Positions 39,601-52,800 of a stretch of DNA of 64,000 nt are shown here, one piece after another. Position numbers and translations under genes: made by a program. The stretch's first letter is position 1. Each line of letters opens with the position of its first letter. Source of the stretch: Pyrocephalus nanus (taxonomy: Eukaryota; Chordata; Aves; Passeriformes; Tyrannidae); the NCBI GenBank assembly GCA_038380795.1, contig CM076267.1, forward strand, positions 11,267,501 to 11,331,500, given 5' to 3'. Under the pieces are notes generated by a model, which saw only the letters and a list, made by a program, of their open reading frames with translations, was not told the DNA's origin and did not search any database.

Positions 39601-40697
39601 ATTAACAACAGGTTTAATTTACCTGATAAATATGCATGTAACATATTCTCTTCTTAACTTTCCAGTTTTAAAGCAATGTTGTGGGTTTGCACGAAAACTT
39701 GCAACCTCTGTTGTGCAAGTACAGTGAAGGGATTAGTGTATGCTTAATCTATTAAATTCATATGTGGTATTGGAAGTAATTATAAATTCCTTGCCTGAAT
39801 GTAAAAGCTGGTCTATAGAAGTCTAAGAGATTTCTGCAGCAACAGTTGAGGATGCACGTAACTATTGAGAACAGGACCCGATAGTGACAGGCAGGTACTT
39901 TGAATAAAAACACTGGGATGTGTTGGTAATTAAATAAATGTATCTAGAAAGCTTCACTCCGCAGTGTGTGCTGAATAACTGATTGGACAGCACATGATGA
40001 GATCGAATTTCCAGAGCACTCTTGATCTGCAATCTGAACTGGGAGCAAATCATGATGCTCATAATTCACTGGGAGAGACATTAACTCATTCTTTCTGTGT
40101 CTAGGTATGAGATTTGAGTATTCAGATATGTACTGAGCTTAGCTATTGTGTTAATTTCTAGTTGAGTGATGTTGTACCAGGTATGTGTAGTTGTACACAC
40201 AACTGCTTCTCTGTGGTTGTCTCCTTCATGCGGCTTCCTAAAAATGCACAAAAATACACAAACACTGTCCCACTCCTCCTTATTTTTTACCTCTTTTTAA
40301 GGATGTAAGGGGAGGAATTGCTGACACTAATAGCCTAAAAAAGTTTCAGCTTAGTTGCTTAAGCACATGGCAAGCAGGGCTTGGAGAAAGCACATACTGT
40401 CCTGTATTTGTAGGTAGCCTTGCTCCAGGTTTGTCACATCTTCATCCAGGCTCTGTTTCCATGACCTATGCCTTGAAAGTTGTCTTACTGCATGAGGGTC
40501 CAGAGATGTCTACTGCTTTTGATTGACTGGTGTTGCAGGAGGAATAAAAATAATCCCAGATGTGTTTTCTTGGGCTGGGAAACTTAAGTGTCTCAGACAA
40601 CTGAGAAAATTAATCGTAAATTCAGGATGATGACCCAATGTATCTGGTGGATACAGTTTGTACCTCATGCAAGTGTGCAGAGGCAGTTTCAGCAGTG

Positions 40698-40736
40698 AAA
40701 AAAAACAAAAACAAAAAACCCCCACAAAACCAAAAA
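40698..40736 (+). repeat. A/C-rich low-complexity tract
   Basis: Purely A and C over most of its length (A-runs broken by C, then CCCCC) in intron 2. Confidence 0.75.
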
Positions 40737-42032
40737 GTAGTAATCTGGTTTATTGAGGGAGATGAGGAAAGGGAGGGGAGGCACCTAAGTCATTGTTCAA
40801 GAAGCTGACTTTTGAGAAGCTTTATGATCAGGTAAGGAGGTGAAAGTACAAAGCATCTCCTACAGTGCTGTGGTGTCCTGCAAGTGTTGAGTAGGTCTCT
40901 ACTTCACTGAGAGCTATATGGGTACATAAAGATGCACTCCAGAAGAGACATCTTTCTGGAAGTTTCTCTGTCAAATGTCCAGGATGTAGTTTGATGCTGG
41001 GGCAAAATGAATCTAAAGCAGAGGAAGAACATGTGTTCATCTGTGGAGGAGGGGCTTGGGTTGGACACACCAGTGAGAGGATGCAGAGCACCAGCATTAC
41101 ACAGGGAGTTTGCACAGACGAGCCCAAGGCAACAGAGATGATGAGGGTGGGACATTTTGATCCGAAAAGACAGCTGATCAGTCAACCAAAGAAACCAAAC
41201 AATGCTGGAAAGCTCATGTGAAAGCCCTAAGATCAGAGGTCTGAGCCTGCCCAGGTGCAACCCAAAGGCCCTGACCACAGATATGTGCAGGCCCCTGGGA
41301 GCACAGCACAAAGACTTGTCTAGGCTGTAGGTCAGTGGACCTTGCAGTACAAATATTTAAATGCACATTAGATGTTTGGCTTTGCAATTATACTTTTATT
41401 ATTGCTAAGATGTTCTGCTTTGCAGGGTCATGAATATTTTCTTTGGGTCACCAGAGGTCATTGGAGTTACTTAGCCCACAAACTAACTCCTCCCTGTCTT
41501 GCCAAAGACATGTGTGGGACTCATAAAATGTGCTCTGGATTGCCATATTGCTTAATTATCCTCTTAGCTTTAATGAAGTGCACCCTGACTAATGGTGCAG
41601 TCACAAACAACATGTTCCTATAATTTGGGCCATCACCAAGATCTTCTGTTATCACTAGACTCATCAAGGTAGTGCTTCAGAAAGCTGAAGGGCAATGTGC
41701 CTAATAAAAGAAAACATTTAGGCACATCAGAACATAGCTGGAGGAGAGCAGTGCTCTGACATGGACTATGTTTGCAACATGCCTCAAAGTTCTGCGGTGC
41801 AGGTGTCTGGCAGGAAGAGCTGGGTGTCCTCTGGGAGGCCAAATTCTTCTCTGTTGCATTGCTGTAACCCTAGAAGACCCAGAGTATTTGTGGAGAAGAA
41901 TTGATTGCTGAAGTAACCAACAATTTTTGTTTTCATTTTATCCTGTCAAGCACTGTTGGGGTAAACTGGGCTCTATAATGGAGCTCTGTCTCTTTATTTT
42001 TTAAATGGGAGGAAGGACTACCTAATGTGACC

Positions 42033-42087
42033 TTTTTTTTTTGAATTTTTTTTCTTTTTTTTCTTTTTTTTCTTCTCATTTTTTTTG
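42033..42087 (+). repeat. T-rich low-complexity tract
   Basis: Several T8-T10 runs broken by C or GAA. On the minus strand this gives an artefactual Lys-rich open frame. Confidence 0.85.
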
Positions 42088-42529
42088 TACTAAGATTGTC
42101 AGAAATATGATCCAAGGTGCAAAGATATTGTGGTTAGGTGAATATGGGCTAGAGCTGGGACTGGGGATCAAAACTGCTGTGCAATTGTGTTCCAGATGTC
42201 AAGGGCTCCTAGGAGTCACCATTTAAAATTCCTTGCTCTCCTGTGATGGCTTACTATGTGAGCTCTCTCATCCAGTGACATATACCCTCTCAGGATACAG
42301 CTTAATAATCCTTTCCAACAAGGACTTATCCCAGGTCTCACTAAAACACTTCTGAAGCACAAGCTTTTGGCCTTCAGCCTGGATTGGGTTGTAGTACATG
42401 GAAGGTATTTCCCTAGTGACTCCAGGGAAAGATCTGTGCTCTTCCCTTCTCTACCAGATCTTTGACTGTGCTTATAAAGTCTTACTTCAAGCCAAATTAA
42501 ATGGAATGCTAAGCTAATGGAGAGATGCC

Positions 42530-42534
42530 TTTTT

Positions 42535-42569
<35 letters not shown>
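42530..42569 (+). repeat. Poly-T tract, about 39 nt
   Basis: T5-C-T33, the longest homopolymer in the window. It could be the A-tail of a minus-strand retroposon, but the sequence to its right (42570 onward) shows no polyadenylation signal or recognised element. The Lys-rich antisense open frame through it is an artefact. Confidence 0.88.
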
Positions 42570-42573
<4 letters not shown>

Positions 42574-43830
42574 GAGGTAGAAATATCCCTTCCCCAAATG
42601 TTGTATATGAATGCATTTCCTGGGTGATGGCATTTCTTGTAAGTCTGAATAAGTGTCTTCATGGACCTGAGCTGGGAGCAGGAAAATTCATCCTCTCTTC
42701 TCAGTGGTTTCCCAACTCTCTCCAGCAAAAAAGCTGGATTTATCATGTGTCGAGGGGACAATTTCTATGAAAGACCAGGTTTTAAAAAATATATTGGCTG
42801 CAGTGAGAAGGTTCCAGAAGAGTTCAGATCCGGACCGAACTTTGAAGCCATTTCCTTTGTTGGTAATGGACTGAGGAAAATAAAGAAAACCTGGCTCTGT
42901 CAGTGGAGCTTTGGATCTGTATCTGAACTTTGTGAGACTGGCCTTTCCTTATGTAACAGAGCTATTTTTCTTGCACTCAGAATGATATATTATGTATAGT
43001 ATGGATGTTTATTTGTATTTTCACCTCCAGCTAACTATACCTGCTTGAATTTGTTAAGACTATTTTTAAAAAGTGCTGAAGGGAGGAAAATTGGGGAGGG
43101 CACTGAGTGCCTAGGTATGCTGCTGAATATTTTAAATCTAAAAGTTCTCTCTAATGCAGCTTTTCTGGTCTTGACTTTTCTTGCTCTGAAGCAGTCAGTC
43201 AGAGCCAACTGGGGACCCCACACGTTCTCAGACTCCAGTCAATACTGCCCTCAGCACTGATGTGTTTTACTCCATTTCAGGATCTGACCCTACTTTTTTG
43301 GCGTCACAAATGTCCATCAACCTTTCTTCTTGCTTTCCCAGCTCCCAGTTGTTTCATCCAGCTTGCCTCACTGCAGGGTTACTTAAAAGGTGATAATCTT
43401 GGGCGTAAATTTAAGAAGACCAACAGATTTGTGCAGAACTGCTGGACTTTGCTGTAGGGAATGTTTTCATTTTGGCAATGAAAGATGGTGGTTTTATACA
43501 GCACTGTCCTCCTTGAAAAGGTGATGACTCGGTGTGTGGGGTTTATGTCTTGGACCTTCCAACTGAATGGTGATCAGAAGTTGTATTTACATGTAAATTA
43601 AAGTCTGTCCTCTGTGAACATTCCAGTTGCTTCTGCCTTTGGACTTCTCATCTATTTATCATTTGTGTGCACTGTGAGCACAGTGGGAGCAAGATACATG
43701 TTTACTGTCACAATGCTGCTTTTAAATTGGGCTGTGTAAATTGGCTAGAGATGCTTGCTCTTGTTTTGGGAGTCTCCAGACATGGTGGCTGGTGGCATTC
43801 TTATGTGACTTGTGCATTTTTGTTTTTCAG

Positions 43831-43893
43831 GCAACAGCATGGGGTTCAGATGAAGACACCAGGAGGTCCTGTCAAAGTAAAGGGAAAACAGAG
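43831..43893 (+). CDS. SEMA5B: SEMA5B 63-nt exon (residues 50-70)
   Basis: The acceptor is TTTTTCAG after a pyrimidine tract, and the donor is GAG|GTAAAT. It encodes 21 residues in phase 0 at both ends: ATAWGSDEDTRRSCQSKGKT and E. The RRSCQSKGKTE segment is the first half of a conserved semaphorin Cys pair (SCQSKGKTEEECQNY) that continues in the next exon, which confirms the join. This stretch separates the two vertebrate paralogues: 5B has EDTRRSCQSKGK, while 5A has a different acidic/Lys-rich version, as I remember them. Because the length is a multiple of three in phase 0, skipping would remove 21 residues including one conserved Cys without shifting the frame. Confidence 0.96.
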
Positions 43894-46800
43894 GTAAATT
43901 TTTCAATGGTATAATGATGTTATGGGCAAATATATTTGCAACATGTGAAATCCACACAGGGAGCATCTGACACCAGCCTGAGCCTGTAAATTTGCAGCAG
44001 TTTAGCTTTACCACCACATGTGTATAAGCACCATCGAGCGAGCCATTTCAAAGGCCCCCTGTCCAAGTTATTACACTTGCTCTGCAGGAAATTTAAAGGT
44101 GGTTTCAGTGCTGGAGAGGACACTATTTGTGACACATCAAGGAGCAGAGTGGTGGCAAGCCAGGGGTAGCATCTTGCAGTGGGGTCTTAGACCGGGCAGG
44201 TTGCTGTAGTCTGGGTGCTCAGCAGCGAGCCAGGTGGGCTTCAATGCATGTTTGCAGTTAGAGTTCATTATACAGTTCACCTGAGAACTGAATCTGCTCA
44301 CACACTGCAGTCTGTTCAGGTGGAATATCACAGAGCTGCTTTGGAGGCAGGTGAAGTCTGCTAGGCTGCAGTTTGAAGGAAGAGTTGCTTGAACAAACAC
44401 GTGCTGTCCCAGACGTTTGGAGTTTGCAGACATTTCTGATCCAACCACAGGGCCCTTCTACCCCTCTTCTGAGAAGCTAAAACAAAGCCATCTATCTAAA
44501 AGCAGGAAATATTTCGATTTTTCAAATGTGATGTTCGTTCTCTTAAAAAATCTTCAGGTCTCAAGGGTGACACCTGCAAGGGTGTCCTGTTGTCCTTAAT
44601 GCTGCACTGCAAAGAGCTCTCAGTCCAAACCAAAGGAGCTGGACAAAGGATAAGACAGGATAAGCACAATCTTTGTTTAAACATGAACAGTCAGGCAGAG
44701 AGTGATTGTGTGGCTGACCCAAAATGCTGGAATCTGCCAAGTTACAGTTCGCTGCTTTAAACACAGGATTATCTGGGTTTCCACTGACTATATACATTTT
44801 ATATAATACACTTTATGTGATTACTGTATTAACTTGTATATACACAAAAAAAAAAGCTTGAATTTTGCTAGATAGGCAACAATTTGCTTCATGTAACTGT
44901 GCAGACCAGGAGTATGGGTATCCTAGAACATCTCTTAGAGTTTCATGTAGAATCTACTTTATGCAGTAAAACATCATGGAGGCAAAATGGGTTGGGTTAG
45001 GCGAACACCAAACATGGCCAGCCACAAGAAGAAGAAGTAGGACAAAATTAACAAACTCCAGAACCCAAGACATGAGGAATTTTTGACTTTATGGCCTTTG
45101 TACTTTAAATGTGCAAAGGAATTATTTTCCTCTTTTCTTGCATTATAAAGTCTGTGAGATTTAAGTTGTATCATATTGTTCATGAAGAATTTGAATTTAT
45201 AACCCAGAATTACTTTGTCAACCCCTGGATAAAGCCATTCATTTGACTGAACAAATTCTAGGATAATTTCAATTTATCTTTGTTACTGTATTGCCAAAAG
45301 AAAGCAATGGTTTGAATATCTTCACTGCTGCCTCCTTACACTGCAAAGGGTTTACCAAAAATTTCAGAAGGATGATGCTCTGAACAGCTGAGTTTATATT
45401 GATTTAGATACAGAACTTGAAACTGTTTGCAGGGTGCAGGAACTATAGGTGAAATTCTGAGGAACAATAATTAAGCAGACTGTTAGACACTTCTTGGTAT
45501 ACAATTAGTGACAGAGTTCTTGACTAAGAGTCTGACAAGAAGGCAGAAAGCTACAAAGGCAGAAGGATTCTGCAGCAGCTAAGCAAACACAGATCTCTTA
45601 GATCTGCATCTACTCTAACCTGTGTGTCCACAGCTGAGTCCCTCTTAGGGCAACTCTACACTTCCATTGTTTGCTACACTGCAGAGAAATGACTCAGCAG
45701 CAGCTCAAAAATACCGAGTTTAGTCTAGGCAGCTGGTGAAGTGCTCTACTCCAGCTAAGAAGTCCAGCTCTGACCCAGCATCTCTGCCCTTGTCCGGGTA
45801 AATGCAGCAGAAACGTGAACATTTCTGATTCTACTGTGCAGTGGTGGTACAAAATGCAGAGCTGTCTGCCTCAGCACTGCTTTGTCAAAACTTGACTAAT
45901 GGCATCTTTCTACCTAGCACAGATGATTTCGTGATAAATATGTTATGGACTGTCAGGCACTTAGATATGTGGCGATAGAAGCTAAAAATAAGGAGGACCT
46001 TTTGCTCTTAAGTTAATTCACAGTGTAGTTTTCAGAAGTTATATCACTGGTCCATTTTCCTTGCCCATTTAATAAGGTATGTATTTTAGGGTGAGGCTTT
46101 CAAAACCACCAGGTGTATTAAAATGTCTTTTTTTCCCCTTCATTCTTGTGCCTGTTGAGTACCTAAATCAGATTCTTCCCGCTTCTTAGAAAATCTCTTC
46201 CTGAAATGCTTAGAGCTGTAACATAAGAAAAATAAGCAGTGCAAGATTAAAAGCCACAACATTCATATTACAGAAGTGTAATTATTATGGCAAGATGGAT
46301 ACTCCACATTTCAGTACCTATTCTCTGGAGAAAAGGCGGATGAAAAATCTGGGTCCCAGATTTAAGGTTAGAAGGTACCATTTCTTCTGGCACCTTGTGT
46401 AGCTCTGACCGCAGACTTCACCTGCTTATTCCTAAACTGAGCTCAGTAACTTGTCTTTGGCTGCTGCAGCTTTTTGAAGAAAGCAGAAAGTTTTGCACTG
46501 AAGACGTGAAGCAAATGGGCTGACTGTGGTTTGCTGGCTTGTTCTAATGGTAGATCACTTTCCCTCTTAACAACATGTAGTTTATTTTTTCTTTGTATCT
46601 GGCTTCAGTTTTGAGTGTCAGTGTCTCATTTTGCCCTTCTCTGCTAGATTAAAGAGCCCTTTAGTTACCAATATTTATTTTTTACAGAGGCACTTATACT
46701 CTCTTGTCAATTCAGTACTTAGGCCTTTTGATAAAGTAAAAATATGATTTCTGCAAGCTTCTTTCACTAAGTCATTTTTCTACTGCCCTTGAATATTTTT

Positions 46801-49800
46801 TGTCTGGGTTGTTTGTTTGTTTTTTTTTTCCACCTATATTCTCTTATCAATCTCTCTAATGCTTGTGATTAAAACAGCCTCCCACCTTCCTCTGTTCATA
46901 CACATGGCAGTTTTGTAAGCTCTTCTGCCGTAGGAGGTCATGCAGAATGCCTGGCCACTGTGACCACTAAATCCTTTTCACAGTTACTACTCCTGGGATG
47001 TAATCTCCATGCTTATACATAAAGCCCTTTTGTTCCTTTTTCTTTAATGCATAATATCTTACAAAAATGTATTTTGTTTGTTGGATCCAGCTCACCAACC
47101 ATCCTGGCATATATCACTAAATAGAGAGAGGCATTGGCTTCACTGGTAATTACTATGTTTGTAATCCACAAATGTTATTTAAGAAAAATAATGTAAAAGT
47201 TAATACTGGGCTGGTACCACCCCAGCTGGGGCTCTGCTAGAACAGCAAGTTTATGAGTGATTTCACTTTAAGGACTGTTTTCATCCCAGCAATTTATCAA
47301 ATTTTAATCCCTTAATGTATAAGTTCCTGAGAACGATTTTAAAATTAACTCTCTGCAATATATTGTGCATTATTAAAACAAACACCTTGGAAAGGCCTCT
47401 TTCATTTATGTTATTTTTATCAACTAAAACTTGTGGTTTCCTCAGAGAAGTGTATGTTGTTTACTTGCCATGTCTCTGGAGACCCATGCTGGCTTCCACA
47501 AGTAATCATTCTTATTTTTGCAGCATTAATAAAATGTATCATGATCAGCACCTTTAAATTATCCCCTGGAAAACATCCACATTACTGAGAGACAGTGGAG
47601 AGAACAAAGTCAGTGTTATGCTGCCTTGTTTTTGTGTCTTCCAAATGAACTCATCCAGAGCTTGTAGTTAAAATGAGTGATGGATAGAGCAGAAGGGAAA
47701 GAGGTATATTTAATTTCATTAGAAGTTGCTCAGCTCCTAGTTTGTAATTGGTTTGTCTCTGCATAACAGTCCACATCCACCACATCTAAGGAGTTTTGCC
47801 TGACATGGAAAGTTGTGGCTTTCTAAACATGAGAACTTGGGTCTTTCTTTTGTTTAAGCACTAAATTATTTGTAAACTTTCCAAAAGCAGCACAACATCA
47901 TTTTAAAATGTGAAAAGAAACCACTTGTGAAAATGACAGTGAAAAATTGCATCTCTTAGGTGCTCCCTGAAGAGCTTTGTGTAGCCAGGAGGAAGATGAT
48001 GCACTAATAACACTTCTGGAGCAAGAAAGGAATAAGAGAAATGTCTGATAGGCATCCAGCTAGCACTTGTCCCACTGTGTTGCCAGTATAGCTTCCTTCT
48101 TTTTCTGTATGATGTCCTGATGCTGTGGGGTCTTATGATTCACACAAGGTTACAGGAGAATCCTAGCCCAAGGCTTCAGCCCAGCTAAATGGGATTGGTG
48201 CAGAACTTGCTGAGCTAATGGAGGAATCAGCTGTTTCAGGCATTCAAGTGGCTCTGTGTCACACAGAGGATGTGCTCTCTGTCTATCTGGTGAAACTGGG
48301 AAACTCTGCACCACTTAAGAATAATAGGCGTCCAAGTAGGACAGGCACCATATAAATCCCCAGGCAAATAGAAATAACTGGGAGGCTGTCAGCTGTTTTT
48401 TTCCCCCTTTGTAACTGCTCCTAAAGACCTGAACCAACATTCCTATTACTTCTGCTAAGCTATCAATATAGAATCAGCCCCTAAGTTTGATTAAAGTCCA
48501 TTAAAGAAAACTTGGCTGGAAAAATCATTAGCAATTCTCTTTGCTTTCTATTGCACTCAAAGGAGAAAGACAGTTTGGTTGGGGCCTTGGCTTAAACTGA
48601 GTAACAGAATTGCTTGTCCAAGGAAATGAATATAGATACCTGAAAGTGTATTAATAGCAGTGCTGGAGAGCAAGTTAGGTCTTGATTTTTTTTTTAACGA
48701 ATCGGGATAAACTGCAATAGATAAATTAAATGTTTGCTGCATTCTGAAGTGGCATTGCACGGGAACTTGGAGTTCTGCTGGTTGATTCTCTGAACTCCAG
48801 TTTTTACTTGAGGAGTTTGTTTCTCTGAGGATGGCAGACCATCTGCAACAGCTATTTGTCTCATGCAGTGTGTAACTGTGGTTTTAATCTGTGATTAAAA
48901 TATATCAGTATGTGATGGAATAGGGTTAGCCTAAAAAATAATTTAAAAAGAAATCTCTGACAACAGGGCTTAAATGGTTTATTCAACCTAAAACTTTAGG
49001 TAGTGCCTATATATGGCTATGCTTTCAAAGAAAACTGCATCTGTACAATGAGATTAAGGGCTTATAACCTTTTAGAACTCTGGTGCTGAGAGGACAGAAG
49101 AAATGACTAAGAAGCATCTGCTGCTGGATTATTTGCAGCATCCTGAAATTGTCTTTTTGAATTTTACCTCAAACAGAAGCTGCACTAGTTCAGCCCCTCC
49201 ATTTGCTGATCTGTCCACATGAATGAAGGCAGTAACAAGGCACCACTCCTGCTTCTCGGGTTTGAAATGTGCTCTCAGAGCAGCCTGACATCTCTGTGAG
49301 CTAGAAAGAGACCTGGTTCTGTCCACAGTCGTGGACATAGAGCATTCACAGGCAGTGACTGAACAGTAACCTTAAATGTTACAAAAAATAAAATATATGA
49401 GGATAGGCTTAAACTGAGGGGGTGGGAGGGAGGGGCTTCAGGAAAATTTGTTCTGACTGTGAGATCCTGTGCTTTGTTGTGTTGAGCCTTAGAAGTTGTG
49501 TACTGTTCCTTTCTGGGAAAACAAGGGTCATTAGACTGGAAAAAAAGTGATACTTTCTAAATTTAAGGCCTTATCTCAAAGAAGGTAATTTTGAGGAAGG
49601 AGAAAACCTCAAAGTGGGTAACATGCAAGTCATAGGAAAATCAGAGATACGCTTAATTCCCTGGCAGTGAGCCACAGGTTTTTATCAGCTCTGCCATATA
49701 TTTAATAATAATCCCAACTAATATAACTGAGTTATTCTTATTAACCATATAAATATGCAGTCTTCCTCCTTTATTTAAATCCTTAATCTCTTTATCCCAG

Positions 49801-52800
49801 TAATATCTTCTGGTGATGAGATTTGCAGACTGATCATACATAGCTTTAACAGTCTGCTCCATAATGTGAGAGCAGGATCCAAATATTGTCTTGTCTGGAC
49901 AGAGGTGGGTTCAAACTTGCCAAATTTTCTGGTTATATTAAAGCCCATCTGACTTTTGCCTCCTGGATGCCTGGAGTTTTCCAGCCACGTGGAAGAAACT
50001 GCATTAAATAGCTCCTTTTTTTCTGTAGGGGTTTGTGAGATCATTTTACTAACCGGTTGCCTCAGCTATGAATTGTTGCAGAGAGCAGCGTATTGAATGA
50101 CTTTTCAAAGCAAATCCAGGCTGGTTTAAAGAACACAGAGAGAAGACTGTTCCTTGCTATTTATTTGGAGAATGGGGTAGAAAGAGGATCTAATGTAAAT
50201 CTCCCAGACAGTGTCTTGAGAAAAATCCCATAAGTTGGAGCTTTTAAGTGGTTTGGTTTCTTCTTTGCTTTTGTTGGAGGCTTTCACAGACTGACATGAC
50301 TGGCAATGGATACAGCAACAAGAAACATGAAATGAGCACCATATTCCTCTTTGGGCCAGGCAGGTTAGAGAAATGTGGTCTGGTAATTAGACCTCTGTGG
50401 CTGCCCTTCAGGAGCTCCTCTAACTCAGCCTGTCACCACAGCAAGTTTACACCTGCATTGTTTTGGTTGAGAGATCAGGGTACATAATGTACATCTCTTT
50501 ACTTTAAGTGTATAAATAGCTTTGAGAACAGTGTATGAAATGTGCATATTATCACTGCTCTTCCTCCAGAAGAATGGAGCGCTGCTATGATCACCAGTAA
50601 GACAGGTCCAGAGAAAATGCCTGTTAGTTAATTCACAGGAACAACTACTCGGTCCACACCTAGTAGCATCATTTTTCAGCAGAGCGGAGAACATCCACTG
50701 GTCACCCCAGTTTCTGCCTTTGACAGCTAATGAAAACCAGCTAGTGGGTTTATTGTATCCAGTTCCCTGAAAAGTACCAGCTGTCCAATGTTTCCAGTCT
50801 GACACCTCACCCATACTGACTGTGCTCTTTTGCTCTTTGCTGCCGCAGTTGGAAATGGGCTGGAAGTCACAGATGAAGTATCCTGGAGCAGATTCAGACA
50901 GCAGCAGATATATTTTGCCCAATATGGTTTCTTCCTCTATTTCAGTAAATGACTTCTGCTTTGGACAGAATGGGTGCAAACAAAGCCGTGCATAGTTAGG
51001 CTAAAATAACACAAGATGATACCAACTTCCAGCATCCTCACCAGGCCAGGCTACCATGCCTAGAGTAAAAGTGTGCAACAGATACATCACTATCAGTAGA
51101 CTGCAGCATGATCTTCCAGAGAAATTCTTTTTGTATGCTCTCTTCTCAGCTGGGAAGATTTTTATAGAAACTGAAGTTTGTTAATCTGTAATACAGTTCT
51201 GTGCAAATAAGAGAATTCTCCAAATTAGGATTTTAGATTTCCGCAGGACAGGGCTTTAATTAGGAATACATTGTAATAGCTAGGCAGGAAAGGGTCCAGC
51301 AACATAAATGGTTTTAGCTGGTTTAGGTCAGAAGCTGTGCTCAGACCCTGCACAAAGCAGGGAAGAGTGCAGGTGAAGGGGAAGCAGATGGGTACTTTCT
51401 TATTGTTTGAGTTGTTTATTTGAGTACAGAGCTGCATTCTGGGTTAGATGCCAAATCAATCATATTCTGAAAACAAAACTCTGTTGGGAGAGTACGTAAT
51501 ATTTTTTGTAATAACATTCACTCAAGAATTTCTAGTATTTTGCATTTAAATATATAGTGATCCTAATATTATTTGGGATTGAATAACTGTGGTCTACAGA
51601 AAGAGGAATCACTTGAAGCAGTTATGAGATACAGACATCATCTACAGGCAGGGAGTAAATGGCAGGGCTCCCAGCACCATGCAGCAATCACAGGAGAGGG
51701 CAGAGAGGCTGGCAAGCCCTTCATCTGTTAAAGGAAGCAATGAGACCTCTATTCTCAACACACAGCAGGTGGGACAGTGCTTCTCAAGGTCCTGCTTGAT
51801 AAACTGATGCACAGTCACCATGACTGATCTGCTTCTGAAATAGGAACTGCCGAGTCGACCCAGCTATGAATCTAAGATCTCGTTTTTGGGTGACAAGCCT
51901 GATCCCCCGATGCCCCTGCTGATCCTCAAGCCTGGCAGGATCTGCTCTGTGGCACACTGTAGCTTCTGCCTGGGCTGGGTGAGTGCTCCTGGGCTGGCTC
52001 TGGAGTGCAGTCCCTGTGATCTGCTCCATTCAAAAGCAAGCCCCACGTGTCATGCCCATGCAGTCACTTGTCTGTGGCTAATATTGGTGGATGTGCATTG
52101 AATCCTTCAACAAGTTGATTTCCATAGAGCAAATGAAAGAAGATAGCACATAATACAGCTAAGCAAGCCCCTTCCTTTCCAGGGTATGTTTTTACACTGC
52201 TGAAACTTGCAAGTGAACTCTTCAGGGAAATGATCAGCAGCGTGGAGCCCTTGTGAGACAGGGAAGCTCGCAGAGTGAATGCTGCTTACAGAAGGAGAAG
52301 TGGTGTCTGCAGCTGTAGGCTCAGCTTAGTGGCAAATGATGATCTATTGGAGGGAGAAAAGCAAAGGAGCCAGGATAACCCAGCTGAGTTTGTTATTTTT
52401 TAACAAGTTTCCTTTTCTGTTTATGGTACAGCATAATAGACTTTCTTCACTTGGAGCCCAGTGGGTGCCATCATTAGCTATTCCTCATATCCTTTCTTCT
52501 GAGGTGGCCCCAGAGGCCAGGCAGGCAGGCTGTGCCAGACTCACTGCACATCTCTTGTCAGGGTTGTTTGGATGAACCTTGGGGCAGGTGGCTCTTGACC
52601 CTCCTGCACTGCCTGTGGGAGTCACACACTGGTCTCACACCTCCCTCTCCCTGTGTGTACTGGTAGAAAGTTCCCACCTTATGTGGCCTCTTTCTCCCCT
52701 GCTGCTTAACTCCAGGAGATGCTTGGTTAGTAGTCCACAGGTCTCTGGATGTGAGGCTGTGGGGAGAAAAAGAGATTATGGCTCTTTCTAACAACATAAA

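Larger units (their letters stand above)
20118..43830 (+). other. SEMA5B intron, 23.7 kb
   Basis: A phase 0 intron, the largest in the window, from GTATGT to TTTCAG. Recognisable content is sparse: an antisense open frame at 20817-21237, a 12-bp palindrome at 22489-22500, several simple repeats (24347, 27351, 28213, 30523, 34890, 40698, 42033, 42530), and an old SINE with a characteristic tail at 36455-36680. I see no further exon of SEMA5B, as the flanking exons join perfectly. The long repeat-poor stretches are compatible with retained regulatory sequence. Confidence 0.85.

Noticed and set aside
41933..42115. Lys/Arg-rich minus-strand frame
   Set aside because: An artefact of the T-rich low-complexity tract at 42033-42087.
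42216..42761. 181-codon minus-strand frame with a Lys-rich run
   Set aside because: The Lys run is the translation of the 33-nt poly-T tract; the rest has no protein-like features and lies inside an intron.
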